64,000 nucleotides of DNA from Lentzea cavernae. GTDB taxonomy: Bacteria > Actinomycetota > Actinomycetes > Mycobacteriales > Pseudonocardiaceae. This document shows positions 19,257 through 27,812 of the stretch, piece by piece. Position numbers and translations under genes: made by a program. The notes below the pieces were generated by a model. The model was given only the letters and a program-made list of their open reading frames with translations. It ran no database searches and was not told where the DNA came from. Numbering within the stretch: position 1 is the first letter of the stretch; each line of letters begins with the position of its first letter. The DNA lies in NCBI RefSeq assembly GCF_014653695.1, contig NZ_BNAR01000003.1, positions 62,001 through 126,000 of the forward strand. Reading direction: 5' to 3'.

Positions 19257-19329
19257 GTACCGGCTCCATTGTTTCCTTCCGAATGTGCCTGAAGGAAGTA
19301 GTTTTTGGAGCCGGTACAAGTCCTACCTT
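19257..19329 (-). promoter_or_regulatory. 49-bp element copy B within a long inverted repeat
   Basis: 19281-19329 is the second copy of the element at 15802-15850. In addition gtaccggctcca (19257-19268) and tggagccggtac (19306-19317) are perfect 12-bp inverted arms, with the inner pair ttccttc / gaaggaa. Two head-to-head copies of a ~24-bp site thus precede the XRE gene. This suits autoregulation by a dimeric DNA-binding protein. Confidence 0.55.
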
Positions 19330-20507
19330 CACATCTTTTCGCGTGCGGCGATAAACGCGTCGACGGCGCGGTTAACGTCCTCGGTCGTGTGTGAAGCCGA
19401 CATCTGCGTGCGAATGCGCGCCTTGCCGTGCGGCACCACGGGGTACGAGAACCCGATGACGTAAACGCCCTGCTCCAGCAACAGATCGGCCAGCTTCGCC
19501 GCCTCCGCCGCGTCCCCGATCATCACGGGGATGATCGGGTGCTCGCCGGGCAGCAGGTCGAAGCCCGCCTCGGTCATCCGCCGGCGGAACAGCTCGGAGT
19601 TCGACCGCAGCTGGGTGAGCAGCTCGGTGGACGACGACAGCATGTCCAGCGTGGCGATCGCGGCGGCGGTGATGGACGGCGCCAGCGAGTTCGAGAACAG
19701 GTACGGGCGCGAGCGCTGGCGCAGCAGTTCGACGATCTCCTTGCGACCGGACGTGTACCCACCGGACGCACCGCCCAGCGCCTTGCCCAGCGTGCCGGTG
19801 ACGATGTCGACGCGGTCCTGCACGCCGAACAGCTCGGGCGTGCCGCGGCCGGTCGGGCCGGTGAAGCCGACGGCGTGCGAGTCGTCGACCATGACCAGGG
19901 CGTTGTAGCGCTCGGCCAGGTCGCAGATCTCGTCCAGCGGCGCGAGGTAGCCGTCCATCGAGAACACGCCGTCGGTCGCGATCAGGCGGTAGCGGGCGTC
20001 GGCCGCGTCCTTGAGCTGGCGCTCCAGGTCGTCCATGTCGCGGTTCTTGTAGCGGAAGCGCTTGGCCTTCGAGAGGCGCACGCCGTCGATGATCGAGGCG
20101 TGGTTCAGCTCGTCGGAGATGATCGCGTCCTCGGCGCCGAGCAGCGTCTCGAACAGGCCGCCGTTGGCATCGAAGCAGGAGCTGTAGAGGATCGTGTCCT
20201 CGGTGCCGAGGAACTCGCTGAGCTTGCGCTCCAGTTCCTTGTGCGGCTCCTGGGTGCCGCAGATGAACCGCACCGAGGCCATGCCGAAGCCCCAGTCGTC
20301 CAGGGCCTTCTTCGCGGCCTCGACGAGCTGCGGGTGGTCGGCGAGGCCGAGGTAGTTGTTGGCGCAGAAGTTCAGCACCTCGTCGCCGGAACCGACCCTG
20401 ACGCTGGCGTTCTGCGGGGTGGCGATGACGCGTTCGGACTTGTAGAGCCCGGCCTCCCTGATCTCCTCGATCGTCTTGAGGAGGTCGTTCTTCAGCTCGC
20501 CGTACAT
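19329..20507 (-). CDS. kbl: Glycine C-acetyltransferase (2-amino-3-ketobutyrate CoA ligase)
   Basis: A 392-residue PLP enzyme that cleaves 2-amino-3-ketobutyrate with CoA to glycine and acetyl-CoA, the second step of threonine breakdown. The family hallmarks are present: '[14 protein letters not shown]', '[16 protein letters not shown]', '[17 protein letters not shown]', and the PLP-binding lysine in '[17 protein letters not shown]'. The ATG at 20507 overlaps the tdh stop as TGATG, so it is translated with the dehydrogenase that makes its unstable substrate. Length matches E. coli Kbl (398). Confidence 0.95.
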   Translation of the reverse strand: MYGELKNDLLKTIEEIREAGLYKSERVIATPQNASVRVGSGDEVLNFCANNYLGLADHPQLVEAAKKALDDWGFGMASVRFICGTQEPHKELERKLSEFLGTEDTILYSSCFDANGGLFETLLGAEDAIISDELNHASIIDGVRLSKAKRFRYKNRDMDDLERQLKDAADARYRLIATDGVFSMDGYLAPLDEICDLAERYNALVMVDDSHAVGFTGPTGRGTPELFGVQDRVDIVTGTLGKALGGASGGYTSGRKEIVELLRQRSRPYLFSNSLAPSITAAAIATLDMLSSSTELLTQLRSNSELFRRRMTEAGFDLLPGEHPIIPVMIGDAAEAAKLADLLLEQGVYVIGFSYPVVPHGKARIRTQMSASHTTEDVNRAVDAFIAAREKM

Positions 20508-21538
20508 CAGGCTCCCGTCCAGTCGAGGATGACCTTGCCGCACTTGCCCTCGCGCGCGGTGGCAAACGCCTCCGCGTGCTGCGTGTGGTCGAACCGGTGC
20601 GTGATGACCGGTGCGAGGTCGAGGCCGCGCTGCAGCAGCACGGTCATCGAGTACCAGGTCTCGAACATCTCGCGGCCGTAGATCCCCTTGATGTGCAGCA
20701 TCTTCAGCACGACGCTGCTCCAGTCGACGGAGAACTCGTCCGCGGGCAGGCCCAGCATCGCGATGCGGCCGCCGTGCGCCATGTTCGCGATCATGTCCCG
20801 CATCGCCACCGGCTTGCCGGACATCTCCATGCCGACGTCGAAGCCCTCGGCCATGCCGAGTTCGGCCTGCGCGTCCGCGATCGTCTTCTCGGAGACGTTC
20901 ACCGCGAGGTCGACGCCGACCTTGCGGGCCAGGTCCAGGCGGTGCTCGGAGATGTCGGTGATCACGACGTTGCGCGCGCCCGCGTGCTTCGCGACGGCGG
21001 CGGCCATGATGCCGATGGGACCGGCGCCGGTGATGATCACGTCCTCGCCGATGACGGGGAAGCTCAGCGCGGTGTGCACGGCGTTGCCGAACGGGTCGAA
21101 GATCGCGGCCACGTCCAGGTCGACGGGCGTGCGGTGCACCCAGGCGTTCTGCTCGGGCAGCACGACGTACTGCGCGAACGCGCCGTTGGAGTGCACGCCC
21201 AGACCGCGCGTGTTCGCGCACAGGTGGCGGCGGCCGGCCTTGCAGTTGCGGCACGTCCCGCAGACGAGGTGACCCTCGCCGCTGACCAGGTCGCCCACTT
21301 TCACGCCGGTGACGGAGGCGCCGATCTCGACGACCTCGCCGACGAACTCGTGCCCGAGGACCAGCGGCGCCTTGATGTTGGTCGCGGCCCAGTCGTCCCA
21401 CGAGTCGATGTGCAGATCGGTGCCGCAGATGCCGGTGCGCAACACCCTGACCAGCACGTCCGTCGGACCCGGGGTGGGGTCGGGGACGTCGGTCAGTTCG
21501 AGTCCAGGCCCAGCGGCGACCTTGACGAGAGCCTTCAT
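20507..21538 (-). CDS. tdh: L-threonine 3-dehydrogenase
   Basis: A 343-residue zinc-dependent alcohol dehydrogenase family enzyme that oxidises L-threonine to 2-amino-3-ketobutyrate using NAD. It shows the catalytic zinc motif 'GICGTDLHI' with 'GHEFVG', the structural zinc cluster '[15 protein letters not shown]', and the nucleotide-binding turn '[10 protein letters not shown]'. It is first in a two-gene operon with kbl, which confirms threonine rather than another alcohol as substrate. The ATG at 21538 is the usual Tdh start. Confidence 0.95.
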   Translation of the reverse strand: MKALVKVAAGPGLELTDVPDPTPGPTDVLVRVLRTGICGTDLHIDSWDDWAATNIKAPLVLGHEFVGEVVEIGASVTGVKVGDLVSGEGHLVCGTCRNCKAGRRHLCANTRGLGVHSNGAFAQYVVLPEQNAWVHRTPVDLDVAAIFDPFGNAVHTALSFPVIGEDVIITGAGPIGIMAAAVAKHAGARNVVITDISEHRLDLARKVGVDLAVNVSEKTIADAQAELGMAEGFDVGMEMSGKPVAMRDMIANMAHGGRIAMLGLPADEFSVDWSSVVLKMLHIKGIYGREMFETWYSMTVLLQRGLDLAPVITHRFDHTQHAEAFATAREGKCGKVILDWTGA

Positions 21539-21574
21539 GCGGGAAGTCTCACCCTTTGCTGCTTGTGCAGTCCA

Positions 21575-23029
21575 TCAGGACTTTCTGAAGTTCTTGTGCA
21601 GCTCGGCTTCATTGGCGATGTTGCGCACCATGCCGCCGAACACGATGCCGTGGAACGGCCAGACGGCCCACCAGTAGAGGTGTCCGGAGAGGCCTTTGGG
21701 CACGAACACGGCGCGTTGGCGGTAAGTGGACCCGTGTCCCTCGTTGGCCGCCACTCGAAGCTCCAGCCACGCCTTGCCGGGCACCTTCATCTCGGCCCGC
21801 AACCGCAGCAGCCTGCCGTGCTCGATCTCCTCGACCCGCCAGAAGTCGAGCGCCTCCCCCACGTACAACCGCTGCGGATCACGCCGCCCGCGCCGCAGCC
21901 CCACCCCGCCGACCAGCCGGTCCATCCAGCCCCTGATCGCCCAGGCCAGCGGGAACGAGTACCAGCCGCGTTCGCCGCCGATGCCCTCGACGACCTCCCA
22001 CAACCGCTCGGGCGAAGCGTTCGTGCGCTGCTCGCGCTCGTCGGTGTACACGGAACCGCCGGACCAGCCCGGGTCCGTCGGCAGCGGCTCACTCGGCGCA
22101 CCCGGCAGCGTCGCACCCGACCACCGCGTCTCCACGTCCGCGTCGAGGATCTTGGTCAGCGCCAGCTCGACGGCCTTGTCGTAGCCGGTGTTCTCCCCCG
22201 GCAGCACCTCGCGGATGTCGTTCTCGCGACACACCACCTCGTGCACCAGCGACTCGATCAACGGCTTCGCGATCGACCGCGGCACGGGCGTGACCACGTT
22301 GACCCAGTGCGAAGACAGACCGGGCGTCAGCAACGGCACGGGCAGCACCCGCCGCTTGGGCAACCCGGCGACCTCGGCGTACCGGAGCATCATCTCCAGG
22401 TACGTCAGCACGTCCGGCCCACCGATGTCGAACGTCCGGTTCTCGTTCTCGAGCGTCGTGGCCTCGACCAGGTAGCGCAGCACGTCCCGCACCGCGATCG
22501 GCTGGATCCGGTTGTGGACCCACCGCGGCGTCACCATCACCGGCAACCGCTCGGTGAGGTAGCGCAACATCTCGAAGCTCGCCGACCCCGACCCGATGAT
22601 CACCGCGGCCTGCAGCACCACGGCCTGCACGTTCGACCGCAGGAAGACCTCGCCGACCTCCTTGCGCGACGCGAGGTGCGGCGACAGCTCGACGCCCTCC
22701 GGATGCAGTCCGCCCAGGTAGACGATCCTCTGCACGCCTGCGCGTTCGGCGGCCTGCGCCGTGTTCTCGGCGGCCTTCCGGTCGGCGTTCGCGAAGTCCT
22801 TGGAGTTCAGCGAGTGCACCAGGTAGTGCACGACCTCGACGTCCCGCATGGCCTCGTCGAGGTCGTCGAGGACGTCACCCTTGACGATCTCGACGTCCGC
22901 GGCCCACGGGACGTCGCGCAGCTTCTCCGGTGAACGCACGAGACAGCGGACCTCGTGCCCTTCGGCCAGCAGCCTGGGCACGAGACGTCCGCCGAGGTAC
23001 CCGGTCGCGCCGGTCACGAGGCATCGCAT
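21575..23029 (-). CDS. SDR-type NAD(P)-binding protein with C-terminal DUF2867
   Basis: A 484-residue two-domain protein. Residues 1-~250 are an atypical short-chain dehydrogenase fold: the dinucleotide motif 'VTGATGYLGGRLVPRLL' is at the very start, and the NmrA/epimerase-like core holds 'VVHYLVHSLNSKDFANADR'. Residues ~330-484 are a DUF2867 (SRPBCC-like) domain ('WEVVEGIGGERGWYSFPLAW'). The fusion is common in actinobacteria but its substrate is unknown. It is followed by the tdh-kbl operon on the same strand at a distance of 36 bp but is probably separate from it. Confidence 0.82.
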   Translation of the reverse strand: MRCLVTGATGYLGGRLVPRLLAEGHEVRCLVRSPEKLRDVPWAADVEIVKGDVLDDLDEAMRDVEVVHYLVHSLNSKDFANADRKAAENTAQAAERAGVQRIVYLGGLHPEGVELSPHLASRKEVGEVFLRSNVQAVVLQAAVIIGSGSASFEMLRYLTERLPVMVTPRWVHNRIQPIAVRDVLRYLVEATTLENENRTFDIGGPDVLTYLEMMLRYAEVAGLPKRRVLPVPLLTPGLSSHWVNVVTPVPRSIAKPLIESLVHEVVCRENDIREVLPGENTGYDKAVELALTKILDADVETRWSGATLPGAPSEPLPTDPGWSGGSVYTDEREQRTNASPERLWEVVEGIGGERGWYSFPLAWAIRGWMDRLVGGVGLRRGRRDPQRLYVGEALDFWRVEEIEHGRLLRLRAEMKVPGKAWLELRVAANEGHGSTYRQRAVFVPKGLSGHLYWWAVWPFHGIVFGGMVRNIANEAELHKNFRKS

Positions 23030-23065
23030 GCCCCGATCCTGCGGTCTGACGTGACCGTTCGCAGA

Positions 23066-23596
23066 TCAGGAGGCCTGCGGGGACAGTCCGTCGAGCACCA
23101 CGCCGACCGCCCTCTCCAGGACAGCGCGGTCACCGCGGACGTTGGCCAGTGCTGTGATCAGCACGTACACCTCGCTCACCGTCGCGTCCACGCGCACCTC
23201 GCCCGCCTGCTGGCCGCGGGACAGCAGGTCCGCGACGGCCTCGCGCAGAACGGTGGCCGCTGCCACCGCCTCGCCGGCGGGCACTTCCAGCAACGCGAGG
23301 AGCGCGATCTTCGCCGGAGCGGTGAAGACCATCTCGCGGAACGTCTCCCGGAACGCCGCCCCGGCGTCCGCGGCCTCACCCCGCGCTCGAGCTGTGTCGG
23401 CGAGCAGGGTGAGGTGCCGGACGACAGTGGCCTCGACCAGCGCCTGTTTGGTCGGGAAGTGCCGGAAGACGGTACCGATCCCGACCCCGGCCCGGCGCGC
23501 GACCTCCTCGGTCGAGCCGGCGCCGCCCGCCTCGCCGAAGACCTCCTCGGCGGCGGCCAGCACCCGGTCCCGGTTCGCCCGCGCGTCGCTCCGCAT
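23066..23596 (-). CDS. TetR family transcriptional regulator
   Basis: A 176-residue repressor. The helix-turn-helix is at about residues 9-55 ('STEEVARRAGVGIGTVFRHF'). The C-terminal domain is all-helical and Ala-rich. It is divergent from a SnoaL-like gene, and two 16-bp palindromes lie between the genes. It therefore likely represses the small enzyme-like gene and itself. The start ATG at 23596 gives the usual short N-terminal arm. Confidence 0.88.
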   Translation of the reverse strand: MRSDARANRDRVLAAAEEVFGEAGGAGSTEEVARRAGVGIGTVFRHFPTKQALVEATVVRHLTLLADTARARGEAADAGAAFRETFREMVFTAPAKIALLALLEVPAGEAVAAATVLREAVADLLSRGQQAGEVRVDATVSEVYVLITALANVRGDRAVLERAVGVVLDGLSPQAS

Positions 23597-23646
23597 GTGC
23601 TCATCTTCTCCCGCTGCGGGTCCGCTCCCGCAGGCACCTTGTTATC

Positions 23647-23685
23647 CGGAGTCTCGACTCCGTATTATCCGGAGTGAAGACTCCG
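23647..23685. promoter_or_regulatory. Tandem palindromic operators of the TetR/SnoaL pair
   Basis: CGGAGT-ctcg-ACTCCG (23647-23662) and CGGAGT-gaag-ACTCCG (23670-23685) are two perfect 6+6 dyads. Each is preceded by ttatc and their centres are 23 bp apart, about two helical turns. The second site would cover a possible GTG start at 23674, so that codon is unlikely to be used. Cooperative binding of two TetR dimers is a reasonable inference. Confidence 0.75.
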
Positions 23686-23703
23686 AATGAGAGGCGTGCT
23701 CTG

Positions 23704-24153
23704 ATGCGAACTCCTGAAGACGTGTTCTGCGGCCTGCTCGACGGCGTTCGCCGGCTCCGCGGCGGTGATCGCGACCAGGTCGACCGGCTGGCCGGGTACT
23801 ACGCGGAGAAGACCGATGTGCGGCACCCGATGGCACCGCTCGGCGACACCCCGATCCTCAGCCGGGAGGCGCTCCGGCAGCACTTCGCCGCGGCGGGACG
23901 GCCGAGGCCGGCCGGGTTCCGCGTCGAGGACGTGCGCGTCCACCACACGGCCGATCCCGAGGTGGTCATCGGCGAGTTCACCTACCGCGGCGACGAGGGC
24001 TGGGCGGTGCCGGGCGTCATCGTCCTGCGGGTTCGCGACGGACTGATCGTCGAATCGCGCGACTACTTCGACCACATCGGGCTCGCTCGGGCCGCGAACG
24101 CGCTCGACGCCCTCTGCGCTCAGCTGACGAGCGGGGTCAGCGCTTCTTCTTGA
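23704..24153 (+). CDS. SnoaL-like / nuclear transport factor 2-fold protein
   Basis: A 149-residue small protein with the cone-shaped NTF2 fold signature: N-terminal helices, then 'MAPLGDTPILSREALRQHF' and the strands 'VVIGEFTYRGDEGWAVPGVI' and 'VLRVRDGLIVESRDYFDHIG'. The final R-D-Y-F-D is characteristic of SnoaL_2 proteins, which include hydratases, isomerases and many uncharacterised enzymes. I chose the ATG at 23704, with GAGAGG at 23688-23693. The divergent TetR and its operators indicate inducible expression. Confidence 0.8.
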   Translation: MRTPEDVFCGLLDGVRRLRGGDRDQVDRLAGYYAEKTDVRHPMAPLGDTPILSREALRQHFAAAGRPRPAGFRVEDVRVHHTADPEVVIGEFTYRGDEGWAVPGVIVLRVRDGLIVESRDYFDHIGLARAANALDALCAQLTSGVSASS

Positions 24154-24670
24154 TCACCACGGTCCCGCCGCGCACCGCGCCCTTGAGCTGGAAGTGCGGG
24201 CTGCCCGCCGTGTTGCGGACCTTGTCCTTGACCTCGCCGGCGGTGATCTCCACCGCGTCGAAGTCGACCGACGCCCCGGCCGGCAGCAGCATCTTCACCG
24301 TGCCCAGCGACACGTCCAGGTCGACGTTGACGACCGGCGGCACCTCGGCGGCGGTGAAGTCGAGGTTCGTGGTGCCCAGCGTGTTCCGGATGACGAGCTC
24401 GTTCGGCACGACCCAGTGACCCTTGCGGGTCGTGGTGCTCATCGTGTTCTTCAGCTCGGTCCGCTCGCGGGCCAGCTCGTTGTTGACCATGCCGGGCAGG
24501 TCGACCAGCACGGCGTTCAGATCAGCCCTGGTCTTCGCGGCGAGGGCGGTGTCCGTGCGGACGGTGAACTCGTCCAGCGTGATCATGCCGCGGCCCACCG
24601 CCTTGTTCAGCAGGCTGACGACGTGTTCGCGTTCCGCGTCGGACACGCGTAAGTCTCTGGGGTCTGTCAT
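24137..24670 (-). CDS. DUF1707 domain protein with LiaF-like C-terminus
   Basis: A 177-residue protein. Residues 1-55 are DUF1707 ('DLRVSDAEREHVVSLLNKA', 'GRGMITLDEFTVRTDTALAA'), a domain often attached to envelope stress proteins. Residues ~85-177 resemble the beta-rich cell wall-active antibiotic response domain of LiaF-type proteins ('LGTVKMLLPAGASVDFDAVE'). There is no membrane helix. Its ATG overlaps the response regulator's TGA (ATGA at 24667-24670), so it is made together with the MacS-type two-component system and may modulate it. Its 3' end overlaps the SnoaL gene by 17 bp. Confidence 0.82.
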   Translation of the reverse strand: MTDPRDLRVSDAEREHVVSLLNKAVGRGMITLDEFTVRTDTALAAKTRADLNAVLVDLPGMVNNELARERTELKNTMSTTTRKGHWVVPNELVIRNTLGTTNLDFTAAEVPPVVNVDLDVSLGTVKMLLPAGASVDFDAVEITAGEVKDKVRNTAGSPHFQLKGAVRGGTVVIKKKR

Positions 24671-25329
24671 TTCTCTGCCTCCGGTTCGGCGTCGAGACCG
24701 TGCTCGATGGCATAACGCGCCAACTCCACCCGGTTGTGCAGTTGAAGTTTCCGCAATGTCGACTGGACGTGGTTCTCGACCGTGCGGTGGGAGATCACCA
24801 GGCGGTTCGCGATCTGTCGTGCGGTCAGGCCCTTGGCCACCAGCCGCAGCACCTCGGTCTCCCGATCGGTGAGCTGCGGCTTCTCCTCCGAGTCGTCCGG
24901 CGCGGCGGCCATGCGCCGGTACTCGCCCAGCACCAGGCCCGCGAGCCCGGCCGTGAACACGGCGTCCCCGGCGGCGGTGCGGGACACGGCCTCGACCAGT
25001 TCCTCCGAGGACGCGGACTTCACCAGGTAGCCGGACGCGCCCGCCTTCACGGCCTGCAGCACGTCGTCGTGCTCGCCGGACGCGGACAGCACGAGCACGC
25101 GCGTGTCCGGCAGCTCGCTGGTGATCATCGCCGTGGCGTCGACCCCGGAGAGCTCGCCGAGGTTGAGGTCCATCAGGACCACGTTGGGACGCACGGCCTT
25201 CGCGATGCGCACGGCCGAGGGCGCGTCGCCCGCCGTCGCCACGATCTCGAAGCCGCGCTCCTGCAGATCGCGCGCCACGCCTTCACGCCACATCGGGTGG
25301 TCGTCCACGACCATCACCGAGACCGTCAT
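24667..25329 (-). CDS. NarL/LuxR-family response regulator
   Basis: A 220-residue DNA-binding response regulator. The receiver domain (1-~120) has the acidic pair in 'VMVVDDHPMWREG', the phosphorylatable Asp in 'VVLMDLNLGELSG' and the conserved Lys in 'GYLVKSASSEEL'. The C-terminal LuxR helix-turn-helix is 'LTDRETEVLRLVAKGLTARQ'. The ATG at 25329 overlaps the kinase stop (ATGA). Kinase plus regulator resemble the MacS/MacR pair of Streptomyces, which responds to envelope state. Confidence 0.92.
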   Translation of the reverse strand: MTVSVMVVDDHPMWREGVARDLQERGFEIVATAGDAPSAVRIAKAVRPNVVLMDLNLGELSGVDATAMITSELPDTRVLVLSASGEHDDVLQAVKAGASGYLVKSASSEELVEAVSRTAAGDAVFTAGLAGLVLGEYRRMAAAPDDSEEKPQLTDRETEVLRLVAKGLTARQIANRLVISHRTVENHVQSTLRKLQLHNRVELARYAIEHGLDAEPEAEK

Positions 25330-26486
25330 CTTGCCGCCCCCTTCCTGAACACCCGAACCTCCCATTCCGTGCCCTCCCCCGGCCCGGTCTGGAGCTCCAG
25401 CGTTCCGCCGAGCGACTCCACCCGGCCTTTGATCGACTTCTCGATCCCCATCCTGCCTTCCGCGGCGGCCACCGCGATCCGGCCTTCCGGGATCCCCGGT
25501 CCATCGTCCCTGACGCTGAGCACGATCTCCTCGCCGAGGTCTTCCAGCAGCACCCAGGCCCGCGCGTCCTGCCCGGCGTGCTTGTCCACGTTGGACAGCG
25601 CCTCGCGCACCAGCGACGTGAGCTCGCCGGCCGCCGCGGACGCGAACATCACCTGCGTCGCGGGCGTCGACACCTGGATCCTGGGCGTGGCGAGGACCTG
25701 CAGCCCGGGGCGCAGGTCGATCTCTCCATCCACAGTGGAGTCGACGGGGGCGGCGGCCACCAGGTTCCGCAGCGCCACCTCCTGCTCGCCGGCCATCTGC
25801 GCCAGTTCGGCGGCCTCGCCACCGACCTCCAGGCCGCGCTTGCGCACGCGGGCGAGGACCTGCAGCACGCTGTCGTGAATCGAACGGGCAAGACGTTCGC
25901 GCTCCGCCGTCGCCGCTTCCGCCCTCAACGCCTGGGCGAGCAGCACCGCCGAACGCCGTGCCGTGGCCGACGCCATGCCGACGACCATGCCCGCACCGGC
26001 GAGCAGCACGACGTCGCGCAGCAGGTCGAGGCTCGGCACGCCCTTGCTCAGATAGGTCGAGAGGCCGACCACGAGGCCGCCCGCGAAGCCCGCGTAGGCC
26101 CCGCCGAGCGCGCCCAATGCGACCGCGGGCACGCACGCCCAGATCGTCGTGATCAGCGGGACGTTCAGGGTCAGGAGTTGGTGGTCGGACATGATCAACG
26201 GCGACAGCGACATGAGACCGCAGGTCAGGGCCAGGTCGACGAGCACGATCGGCCACCGCCTGCCCCACGTCGTGCTGTAGGCGCGGCTGGTGAAGACGGA
26301 CCACAGCGCCATCACCCCGAGCGTCGTCCACGCGAGCCACGGCCGGACGTAGCCGGACTGGTTCGCGATGACGTTCGCCGCGGCGAAGAGGAATGTGACT
26401 ATGCGTAGCGCAATCGTCCCGCGCCAGATGGGTGTGGCCGGGTCGTCGATCACCTTCGTCACACGTTCGGCAGGCTCTTTGGGCAC
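25326..26486 (-). CDS. MacS-type membrane sensor histidine kinase
   Basis: A 386-residue sensor kinase. Four or five membrane helices occupy residues ~25-170. The dimerisation/phosphoacceptor helix has the HisKA_3 motif 'ERLARSIHDSVLQVLARVRK', whose His is the phosphorylation site. The HATPase domain holds 'LVREALSNVDKHAG' and 'VRDDGPGIPEGRIAVAA'. It phosphorylates the coupled NarL-type regulator. Co-translation with a DUF1707/LiaF-like protein suggests a cell-envelope signal, but the ligand is unknown. The ATG at 26486 fits the family. Confidence 0.9.
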   Translation of the reverse strand: MPKEPAERVTKVIDDPATPIWRGTIALRIVTFLFAAANVIANQSGYVRPWLAWTTLGVMALWSVFTSRAYSTTWGRRWPIVLVDLALTCGLMSLSPLIMSDHQLLTLNVPLITTIWACVPAVALGALGGAYAGFAGGLVVGLSTYLSKGVPSLDLLRDVVLLAGAGMVVGMASATARRSAVLLAQALRAEAATAERERLARSIHDSVLQVLARVRKRGLEVGGEAAELAQMAGEQEVALRNLVAAAPVDSTVDGEIDLRPGLQVLATPRIQVSTPATQVMFASAAAGELTSLVREALSNVDKHAGQDARAWVLLEDLGEEIVLSVRDDGPGIPEGRIAVAAAEGRMGIEKSIKGRVESLGGTLELQTGPGEGTEWEVRVFRKGAAR

Positions 26487-26603
26487 GCTGTGCTCCTTTC
26501 GGACACCATCCTGCCGCGTGAACGTGTGCTGGCTAACCCCCAGGTGGCCGTCTTCTGCCGAACGGAGGAATGTGCGACGCTCTCCGGGTCCGGGGGAGGG
26601 CGA

Positions 26604-27806
26604 ATGCGGGTGCGCGACTGGCCGTTGTGGACATTGCGGCGGCCCGCGCTCTGCTACTGGTTGTTGATCGACGCGCTGGCCCTCGCCACCGTCGTCTACG
26701 CCATCGTTTCCTCCGAAACGCCGTCACCCTCCGAAATCGCCAGGTTCGCCGCCATCGCGGGCACGGCCGGTGCGGTGATCATCGGCAGCTCGATCTACAG
26801 CCACCGCCTCGGCGAGACCGAACGCAACCCCTGGGCGGCCCACCTCAGCTACCTGACCGCCGGCATCCTCGCCCTCCCGCCGAACCTGATGGTGCTGCTC
26901 CTCTTCGGCCCGGCCCTGCACTGCCTGCTGGCCCAACGCCCGGAAACCCACCGCTGGCTCTTCACCCTCAGCGCCACCACCCTGGCCGTCTTCACCACGC
27001 GCTACCTGCTCGGCTGGGCGGACCCGCACGCGAACCTCCTGGTCCTGACCCTGGGCGCGAGCGCACTGCTGATCTTCCGCGCCGCCCTGATCGCGTTCGG
27101 CCTCAAGCTCCGCCGCCCCACCTCCACCTTCGAGGAGGCCGTCGGCGAACCCATCGACGCCGTCCTGGGCGTGGTCGCCGTGTCGATCGGCGGCCTCATG
27201 GGCTGCGTCGCGGAGTCGAACGCCGTCCACGCCCTCATCGCAGGCCCACCCCTCGCCCTGCTGGAACGCGCGGCCCAACTCCCCCAATGGCGCCGCTCCG
27301 CCCAGCGCGACGCGAAGACCGGCCTCGCCAACGCCGTCCACTGGGACAGCCGGGCCCGCTACGAACTCACCAAGGGCGCCGCCCGCATCCGCCCGATGGC
27401 CGTCATGCTCCTCGACCTCGACCACTTCAAGAGGGTCAACGACGAGGTCGGCCACCTGGCAGGCGACGCCGCGCTGGCCGCGATCTCCCTGCTGCTGCGC
27501 GGCACCGTCCGCCGCGGCGATCTCGTCGGCCGGTTCGGCGGCGAGGAGTTCGTCGTGCTGCTGCCCGAGGCCACCCCGGACGAGGCCGAGGTGGTCGCCG
27601 AACGCGTGCGCAAGGCCGTGGCAGCCCTACGCGTGCCCACGATGGCTACCAACGGCCAACCGCACGAGCTTCACGGACTGACTGTGTCTATAGGGGTGTC
27701 GACGACGACTCGGTTCGGGTACGAGCTGCCGGACCTGTTGGTGGCGGCCGACGCGGCGTTGCTGGCGGCCAAGGCCTACGGCCGCAACCTCGTCTCGATG
27801 GCCTAG
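26604..27806 (+). CDS. Membrane-anchored GGDEF diguanylate cyclase
   Basis: A 400-residue enzyme that should make cyclic di-GMP from two GTP. The N-terminal ~230 residues contain seven or eight membrane helices, a MASE-like sensor region. The C-terminal GGDEF domain begins 'DAKTGLANAVHWDSRARYEL', has the metal-binding 'LLDLDHFKRVND', and an intact active site 'GRFGGEEFVVLLPE'. The start ATG at 26604 has GGGGGAGGG at 26592-26600. It is divergent from the MacS kinase gene. In actinomycetes cyclic di-GMP controls the timing of development through BldD. Confidence 0.9.
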   Translation: MRVRDWPLWTLRRPALCYWLLIDALALATVVYAIVSSETPSPSEIARFAAIAGTAGAVIIGSSIYSHRLGETERNPWAAHLSYLTAGILALPPNLMVLLLFGPALHCLLAQRPETHRWLFTLSATTLAVFTTRYLLGWADPHANLLVLTLGASALLIFRAALIAFGLKLRRPTSTFEEAVGEPIDAVLGVVAVSIGGLMGCVAESNAVHALIAGPPLALLERAAQLPQWRRSAQRDAKTGLANAVHWDSRARYELTKGAARIRPMAVMLLDLDHFKRVNDEVGHLAGDAALAAISLLLRGTVRRGDLVGRFGGEEFVVLLPEATPDEAEVVAERVRKAVAALRVPTMATNGQPHELHGLTVSIGVSTTTRFGYELPDLLVAADAALLAAKAYGRNLVSMA

Positions 27807-27812
27807 TTCGCA

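Noticed and set aside
14780-19329. Genomic island of phage or transposon origin
   Set aside because: The region is accessory in content (toxin relic, XRE/DUF397), but I found no integrase, transposase, tRNA or flanking direct repeat. The 49-bp copies look like promoters, not att sites.
20508-21401. A 690-residue fusion ending in Kbl
   Set aside because: The first ~300 residues are an out-of-frame reading of tdh. The ATG at 20507 with TGATG coupling is the usual kbl start.
23674-23703. GTG start for the SnoaL-like protein at 23674
   Set aside because: It lies inside the second TetR operator and lacks a Shine-Dalgarno, whereas ATG 23704 has GAGAGG upstream.
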